In this document: positions 53,101 to 62,100 of the stretch, in pieces
Numbering within the stretch: the first letter of the stretch is position 1
Layout: each line of letters opens with the position of its first letter
From: Lepisosteus oculatus
Lineage: Eukaryota > Chordata > Actinopteri > Semionotiformes > Lepisosteidae
Length of the DNA stretch: 64,000 nucleotides
Assembly: GCF_040954835.1 (NCBI RefSeq)
Contig: NC_090703.1
Location: 17,807,444-17,871,443 of the forward strand
Reading direction: 5' to 3'
Program-made: the position numbers and the translations under genes
The notes under the pieces: model-generated
What the model was told of the DNA's origin: nothing
Database searches by the model: none
Seen by the model: only the letters and a program-made list of their open reading frames with translations

Positions 53101-56100
53101 ATGAAATGCTACACCCCAAGCATTTGATTGACAGTAATCAATTTAAGACTCATCAATTCATCAGCGCCTAGTACCAATAATTTATACTATATTTTCAGTT
53201 AACACTAATATATTGTATATATATTTAATAATATACAGTGAATCTGAGAAGATGTAATAATCTGATTTTAATGGCATCCTCATCCTGACCAAATCAACAG
53301 AACGTGGATTTACCATCAAAACACCTTATTTCATCAGAAGAGAGCTAGCACATGAAATCATACAAAATCCTATATCCTAAGCACTAGCTCAAGACCAACA
53401 GTATTCATGCCCAGGACTGAAAACACTACCTTATCACCTGCATCAGGAGCAATGCTGACAGTAAGATAAGCATTAAAAGACTCAAGGAGCTACTGTAGTC
53501 AAGGGAGACCTTTCCCATTAGTGACTTCCAATAAAAGACAAACAAGTTTCAATCAACAACAGTGGGAAAGCCTAACAAAAATCATGTTTGTTCAGCAAAC
53601 ATCAGGCCTGGTTTGATGTGGATGACAAGGAGATACATGAGTTGATTAACTACATGTGCAAAGCCTTTTTTTTTTCCTGACAGAATGACAGCATTTCCAA
53701 ACTAAAGAAACACCAGTGAGTCAAAGCAGAGGTTCAAAGGAGCAACTGTGACATGAAGAACAGAGGGTGGAAGAGATCCAGTATTCCAGTGCCACCAAAA
53801 CCATCTATAGTCTGAGAATTCATGGAAAAACCACCTAACAAAGAAGCGCCATCCTCCAATCCTCATTCAGTAAACTCCCAATCAAAACAATTCAGTTTCA
53901 CAAGGAGACTCTGGATAATGCTGAGCAATTCCCGGACTGTACTTCAGACATCATCCCTCACAAACAGTCTTCATCATCTTGATGATAAGATCCAGTGTAC
54001 CCTCAACTGTGCAAGTACTGCTTTTGTCTGGCTGCCCAATAGAGCTACAGTATGCCATGAACAATGTACAGAAGATACTTCAAGGCTCTTGAAAAGCATA
54101 TGAGAAGTATATCAAAGTTACCTTCAGAAAATATTTCAAATATAGTCAAAGGGCAGATGAACCTACTGTAATCTTGTAATTAAACACAGCAAGCTTTGAG
54201 ACAAGGAATGTAAACATCAACTTTGCTGAGCTGGCCATGTTGTCCAGACATCCAGCTACAGACTACCAAAGTAAACATTGTTCTCTGGGCTAAATTATGA
54301 CATTAATGTCTGGGAGACATTTGTCCTGGATTGTGTACAAAGGAGAAAGAGTGTTACAGGATCTCTGCAAAATCATATGACGATAACAGAAGACTGCAAA
54401 GGAGGAAGAAAATGTTGTGAACCAGATACTGCAACAGAGCCTGTCTATCCTGGATTGGCCTCTACACTGAAGGTTATTATCCTTGACTGCAAGGGTTGTC
54501 AAGTGATTATATTCTGAAAAATATATAAAACAGTTAGCTTTGTTTTTTGTTTTCATTACATTGAAGACAAAAAAGAAAAAGACAGGCACTTTTGAAGTGG
54601 GGGGAGGGGTTATAGAAATTCAGCAGTTTCTATGTATCCTCCTGAGTTTCATTAAACTGATCCATAATGACTCTTTCTTCCACAGTGCTTGCTACACCTG
54701 TGCTGTTTCTTTTTTATCCCATTATTATTGCCTTCACTGTATGCAAGTTCAGGTGATTCAGTAACAAGCTGCTAATTGGCACGCGACTGAGAAAGGGGGA
54801 TGTTGTTTTGTTCAGAGGTGGTTACAAACGTGGTTCACATTAACAGGAGACGACATCCTGCATGACACTCCATAGCAGTAATCATTAAGACACAGCGTCT
54901 GTTCACAATGCTGTTTTTTTTTCATTAGTGCTGAGGGACAGTGGAAACAGGGGACTACTAAGGTGTTATCCAAGTACTGTAAATCGCTAAGGACTAAGTA
55001 AAATCTCTGATCAATTAACACTTTCAGTTTTCTCTTTTGGGAATAACATTACAGCTGTTGAACACATGGAAAAGAAGACTAGTGTTACACAGCTTGGCAA
55101 GCAAGTTAATTCAGTGGCTCAATAAGAGACCAAAAATATGTTTGTATATTGTGTATGTACTAACAATTTAAGGAAAATCTTATTAGTGCCATAACATTCT
55201 AGAGAAAAGCTAAATTGTGATAAAGAAATTATGTACCACTGTGGAAACAGATGGAATTTATTGTTGTAATTAATAAAGTACCAGAGGTGTAAATTCCGTT
55301 TGTACAGTAGGTTTATTTTCCTCTGAGGTCTGTCTTGTTCATGTGCCTTTAAAGTGTGATGTTAAATAATCAAACTAATTTATTCCACAATTAATACACT
55401 TATGCCTCCTAATCTTCAGATGATTCTTTTTTTTAGTTTTTCATCTCACTAACACCTTCTCTACTAACATCATAACCTGTAAGGACCACTCCCATCAATC
55501 AGGCACAGTGCACACCTTACCGATAAGTACAGCTGTTAATTAAGACAGGTTTATTGCAGTGATTCTTAGAACAATTTGATTCTGCTAATCAACTATGATC
55601 CAGGATTTTTTGTTAATTGGATTGTCTCTACAATAGACAAAGCAGGTGTTCCTTTTTACTGGATGTTTATTATCAGTTGATTGTGGTTAAACATCAGCAT
55701 TTTCTGATTGAAACATCTGAGTATTTTTAATAATCTTTTTTCTGCAACTTAGAAACAGGGTTTCATTTTTTAGTTTTAACCAATACACAAACACTTCAGA
55801 TTAGAAAAAAAATAAAACTGTAAAAAACTGTTGACTCTTAATTGTACTAGTGCCCAAAGTTTTACAAAAAATTTAAAAGGCTGGAAGTGCAAAAGTATTC
55901 AAACCCCTCCTATGTGTCCCATTTTTACAAATTTACAAAATGATACATACAGTATGCATTTTGTTACAATATATTATTTTATTCAAAACCAGAATGGAAT
56001 ACATGGAAGATTTCTAAGGGGAAGATAAGCTAAGGTAAATGTCAGCAAAATCTAAAATGGAAAAAAAAAACTGAAACATAGAAACATGTAGATTGCAGAA

Positions 56101-59100
56101 GTATTCCCATCCCTCCTCTCAATATTTGTCCATTTTTCTGGGAACATTTACTCAAGCTCTCTCAGGTTATTTGAGGATCACTGATGGACAGCACTTTTCA
56201 AATCTTTTTACTGATTTTTACTGATAGGACTTACACTGGTCCACTCATTGACATTCACTTTCTTATTGTTAGGCTACTTCTGTTTTAGTCTTGTGCTTTA
56301 GATCATTGCTCTGCAGAAAGATGAATTTTTGGCCCTGTTTTAAATGTGAAGCAGGTATTCCTCTAAGATTTGCCACTAACTTGGTTAATCTAATATATGT
56401 TCCCATCAGTCTTCACAAACTTCCTATTTCCTGCTAATAAGAAGCTGAACGATAACTCAAGGCTGTACTACCACGTTAGACAGTAGTGTTGATGCTGACT
56501 GTGTCACTGTGTGCACTATTTTGGGTTTGTGTCAGATGTAACACTTTGCATTAGAACAAAAAGTTTATCTTGTCTGACCACAAGACCCTTTGCCATGTTT
56601 ATAGTATCACTTAACTGGTTCATGGTCACTTAAGTAGTTTGTTGCAAGCTACAGTACATTTGGGATTTCAGATTTCAGGTTTTCTACTTAGTCAACTTTG
56701 TAGAATGACTGGGACATTGCTGACCCAAGGACAACTTTCTCTTGTTTCAGCCACTTGACTCTGTAACTCTTTCAAAGTCAATGTTGACCTCACAGTTGCA
56801 TTTCTAACCAGTTTCCTCAAAGTCCAGCTGCTTAGTTCAGAAGGACAGCCGGATCTAGACAGTACTGTATGTGGGTGTCTAATACTTCTTAATGATTGAC
56901 ATAACCATGCTCAAAGAGACATTACTAGGCTTTGAAATGTTTTTGTATGAGTCTTCTGATCGGTGCCTTTACACAACCTTATCTTTAAGTTGTTTTGAAA
57001 TTGCCTTAGTCTTCATGGTTAAATACTGTATATGCTTGAAATGCACTACCTGACTGAAGGACCCTACAAAGTTGTATATACAGTACAGTACGTGTCTGTA
57101 TTTTGAAATCCTGTGAACAATTATTATTACAAAAGCGGTTTCTCAGCTTAATTAGGTGGCATTTAAGTTGATTTTGTGCAATTAAATTAATTTTGTTTGC
57201 CACAGCAAAGGGTTTGAATAGCTATGCAATTGTGGTTGTGTATGCAGTATAACAAATATAATTTGCTACTTCACAGTTTGCAAGCTTTAACGCAACAAAA
57301 TGTGAAAACAATGCAAGAATCGTAATACTTTTGCAAGGTGCCATATAATGCAATAACCAAATGAAAGAATTGTCACATTCAGAGTTATACTGTTGAATGC
57401 CAAAGATCATTCTGGCCTGAGGCAGTGTTTACAAAACATTTTCCAAAATCAGCATAACACTATTTTTATCTTGTTCAGGCTGACACTCCAGAGGCATCCC
57501 AAATTCTCATGTCAAGTACAAACTTTAGTACATCTACTGTAGCTCAGATTCCTCTTTTGCAAAGCTTTAATTCCAATATATACTGTACATAATAAAAGTT
57601 TAAAATGAGCAAAGGAATTTGATCAAGCAAATTGATCAAGGAATATCCATGTGTTATTTTTCATTAGTTCCCCAGTTTTCTTGATAAAAATTACCCTTAA
57701 GTGTTCTTAACAAACTATAACTTTCATAATTGTTTTAATAATTTGTATTACTGGAATCTCATTGCATCTTTGCACACACAGTCCAGACAGTAATTACACA
57801 AAAGACTTCCATCAGACTAAGTCATGTACTGGCTCTGCTTTATATCCTACAGCACATGATGACTTCATTGTTTCCAGAAAAGGCTACGATTATACTCCAC
57901 AGACTTGCATCTCAATTCCTGACAATGCAGAAACTAAGGGATTGAGACATGTTTCAGTGTGCTAGATTCAGTAAATGTATTTATTTTAGTTTGAATGTAA
58001 CCCCATTATTTCACACTTTGGCAAGAAAAACACTTTACATCACAGAGAGAAACTAACATTTTAATCAGGTTCTTACCTGAAAATAAGGGTCACACTCTGC
58101 AAGCCACTCAGTCTCATCAATTAGATTTTCAAAATCCTGTCTTTCTTCCTCCTTCGGACATAAATATTAAAAACAGAAAAATAATCCTGTTAGACAAGGG
58201 AATAATGTAAACACACAAGGCTATTACTAAACAAATATCAGAAACAAATAGGGATAATAATATTAGCATAACAAGCCATAACTGACTCAAGATATGAATG
58301 ATTCAATAATTCGTCAGAAAAGTCTAACAGAAAATGAAAATGTATTGTTGAAGACAGAATTAAAACAAAATATTTTTTTTCTAATAGCAGCAGAGTAGAA
58401 ACTGCATAACAAAAATACTTTTTTTCTATGTAACTCTTTCATTTTGGATACATTCTACTTATACAGTAATTATATATAAAGTTTTCCTTTTATACTCCAA
58501 TAAATTATAGTTATGTATAAAACAAAAGCTAAATGTCAGTCAGCAACACTGAACTATAGAACAAAGATCAAAATGAATAAGCAAAACAATGTCTGTATAA
58601 GACAGAGTACAATATCTGATAATGAGGTGAAGAACAATTCTGTGCAAGGTGACTGGAAACAAACAACCCAATACTATAAATTCTCAGAACTTCCTCTATT
58701 CACAAGATCTATGGGCTTGTCATAGAGAATGCTTCTAAAAATAAATACGTCATTCACTTTCTTCTTAGGATAACTGAAATAATGAAATAATATTTTTTAC
58801 TGAAAGAATAACGGTTCTCTCAACATTCTGACTATCCACTTTTCTTAACCAAACACAACACTGTCGTATTGCATAAGAACCAGACACAGTAAACATGCAG
58901 TGAAAAGTATTCCATACAGAGCTCAAGACTGCCCTCCTGTGATGAAAAACCCAGACAACCTAGACAGCTTTCATTTCTCCATTTACGATACCTAGCTTAA
59001 GAAAATAGATTGAATGCAATACTGAAATTGACTTCTTATATTTCCTGATGAGTGGCATACAAAACAAATTGCACGAATGATAATTTGAAGACTACAAAAA

Positions 59101-62100
59101 AACATCTTAATGAGACGTCTGGATTGTAAATATTTAATATTCCTCCTCCTAAGAGATGTTTCTTTCTAAATATTTAAATGAAATTGTTATTTTTTTAAAT
59201 ACTTACAGAATGATTCACTGATGAATGCAACATTCATCTGATTAAAAATAACAGAAACACTATGCAGGGGTTCCACAGAACCTGATCAGCAGTACTCATG
59301 ATCAACCCACATGTTATTTTAAATAAACAGAACTATCATCAATCCTAACATGTGAAACCAGCCCTAGTGGTCCATCTAAATAATATTACAAAGAATCACC
59401 TCACAACACATGACCAGTGGAAAATGTTGCTTGCTAGGGTCAGCTTTATGAGTATTTTGCTTTCAACTGTAAAAAATGGGCATCTTAAAATAGAAAAAAA
59501 AGTTTGGCCCCATTTTCTATGCAATGACTGGAAAACATCACAAGGTGTCGGCCTAATTTCCTGTTCTGGCAGATCTGTGAGAAAAGAGCAGCACCAGAAA
59601 ATGTGAAAATGTGAGATTAGCAGACTTGTTTTAACAGCTCTACGAACAGTATGCAATTGAGCCCGCCGCAGTTAATTGCAGTCCCCAAGAATGATTTATT
59701 GTGATATTCCTTTTGTCACAGCGCCACTATCTTTTGTTCAGAAACACACAAAGCCATTCTATGAGATCCCTGGCGCTCTGCCAATCTAGTCCTCTCTGTC
59801 GCATAATGAAGCGATTCAGAACAAACGCTGCAAAATGTTAATTAGATTAAATAATTCTTTTCATTATTAGAGGCAAACAATGTACTGGAAAAGAACAGAT
59901 TCAGAGGTAGGGCTTGCTAAAAATATAGAAGCAAATGGCACCAGCCCGTTTTCCATTAACACAGTCTGCTTAGTCTGAAATGGCAGTGTTGCCATCCCGT
60001 GACAATTAGGAGACAGCACCCAGCAGAGGCAGGTAGTGCCCTGGAGTAATGCGCACTAGAGGAATTATTTCAGTCTCTTTAGAACCATGGAGGTTCACAT
60101 TTGGTTGTTATTTTGAATGCTCAGTACTGTAATTGGAGATGCAATGTCGGTCATGCAAACAGGTGATTTGGAATACATGCACAAATACTGTACTACTAAC
60201 ACAAATATTCTTACTAAGATGTGCTAAGATGTACTAGAATAATAATTACGGCATGTGTGCAAATGCTGTTTAATGGAGGAAAATTAAATTTCTTATTCAA
60301 ATAAATACATTATTAAAAAATAATGTAAATAAATGCATTAGGATATTCAATGTACTTGAATATCTTGTGTTGTGTGCTTTTTTAATAAAATTAATTTTTG
60401 AGATATAGTCTACAATTTTAAATCTTCAAAGTGACAATCTAAATAAAATGTTTCAGGGTTTAATACTGAGACATCTTTGGTAAAGAACAGTGTAGAGTTG
60501 TTTTGTAGCTGGCGTAGATGCTTTCAAACCTTAAATAAAAGGAAACTGTCACAAAAGTTTAGATTTCTGGAACCCTTTGTGGTATATTAGGGACTGTAAT
60601 GATATAAAATACATTTATGCTATTTTGTTTTGTCAATAGCATGTGCAGCGATAAAAAGAACAGCAGGTGATATACTCACGAACGCCTCTGTGCAGTAGAA
60701 ATGAACATGAGAGAAATTATATGCTTTTCCCAACAGTCTCATTAAGCATCAAGCACAATTTGTTTAGTGCAACACTGAAAGCACTGATGGGATATATTTA
60801 TGGCTGGTGAGCACTGGTTTGTATATACCCCAGAACAACCACTTAGCTCTACTGTTAAATTGCACATGTGCTGTGAACAAAATAGTCTGGATTGACAAGC
60901 CTATTTTTTAACTCATCTTTATGTCAAAAAGCTTTTGGAATCAATACAGAAAGTGCGCGGTGCACCCCTAGACTCAAGACTAGAGACTTGAGACTTCAAG
61001 ACATCTGTAATCTGTACAAAGCAGTTTCACTGTAAGAGAAAGGACAGACAGATAGAGAAGAACCAGTGGCACTGTCAGTAGGCAGCCTATAAAACTGTCA
61101 GGGGATAGCAAAAAGGGAGGGGGTATCACCAGGGATACAACAAAAAACAAGTAAACAAAAGGTCAAAATAAGACTTGCGGGACACAAATATATGACAATT
61201 TTATTTATGAGTAATTATTTGACCAACTTGTGGGGCCCATTTAAAGAACTGATGATTTGACTTGCCAGTATAGCACAAATTATACTTTATAAGAAATGAC
61301 GGCATTAACTTGTTACTAACTAACACTGCTCACCATGGTTAGTAACAGCATGTCTAAAAAAAAACTTTTTTTTAAAGTTCACACCTTAACCTTGTTGTCC
61401 AGTGCCTTGGAGAAAGGGATCTGTCTTCCTGTCCCAGCTGACTCTTTGTTCTCTTCTTCCTCAAAAAAGCCTTTCAGGCCAACAGGGCTGGTGGTCCTGT
61501 TTTGCGACATTTTCTCACTTACAATTCTTTTGCCCTGGTTTCAAACAAAGATTGAGCAACCAGGTTATGTGGTATATGTTAATCCTACAGTACTGTTTAT
61601 GTTAAGGATAATAATAATTTAGGCTCAAGCCAATAAACATGGGGACAATGTTATGCTCACTAGGCCAAAAAGTGTTCAGAAGATCTGACTACTGTAATAG
61701 CTATCTTGAAAAAAATTGCTGTGAATGTTTTTTTACTCCTGATTCTTCTTGTATTTATTTTAATTAATGAAATGCAGAGACAAAATGTATTTAAAGTCCA
61801 GATGGCATAACGCCATTGACTGAGGGAGCATCAGCCAGAACATCACTGACAGAACCCCCCTCTCTTTACAAGGAATGAGCCAGGGAGCTGCTGCAGGGGT
61901 GAAGATGGGGTGGAGGAAGGGGATACTAGAAAGAAGTGCACACGGGATGCTCAGCAGATGATATACAGGTAGTTATGTGCAGGAAAGCAGAAGTGGGTGA
62001 GATTTGAATTTGCCCTCCTCTTGGCCTTCTGTTTAAAAAAACATCACTATTTAGATTAAGATCTTCCTTACAAAGGTACGATCAAATTTAAATTAAGAAA

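Larger units (their letters stand above)
46897..58076 (-). other. CCDC9B large intron (11.2 kb)
   Basis: Holds telomere-like repeats at 46961-47590, a solo LTR at 49760-50239, an RTE-like LINE at 53240-54515 and a Tc1-like element at 55879-57343. A GC-richer block at 50890-51055 read on the minus strand (GGTGCTGGTGGCTCTGTGGG) looks vaguely tRNA/SINE-like. The rest is AT-rich DNA without gene signal. Confidence 0.65.

Noticed and set aside
58152..61390. Possible hidden exon for the EKMNEEMEKIAEYER block of CCDC9
   Set aside because: Not found on the minus strand, and CCDC9B (unlike CCDC9) is not expected to have it; flanking exons join in phase without it.
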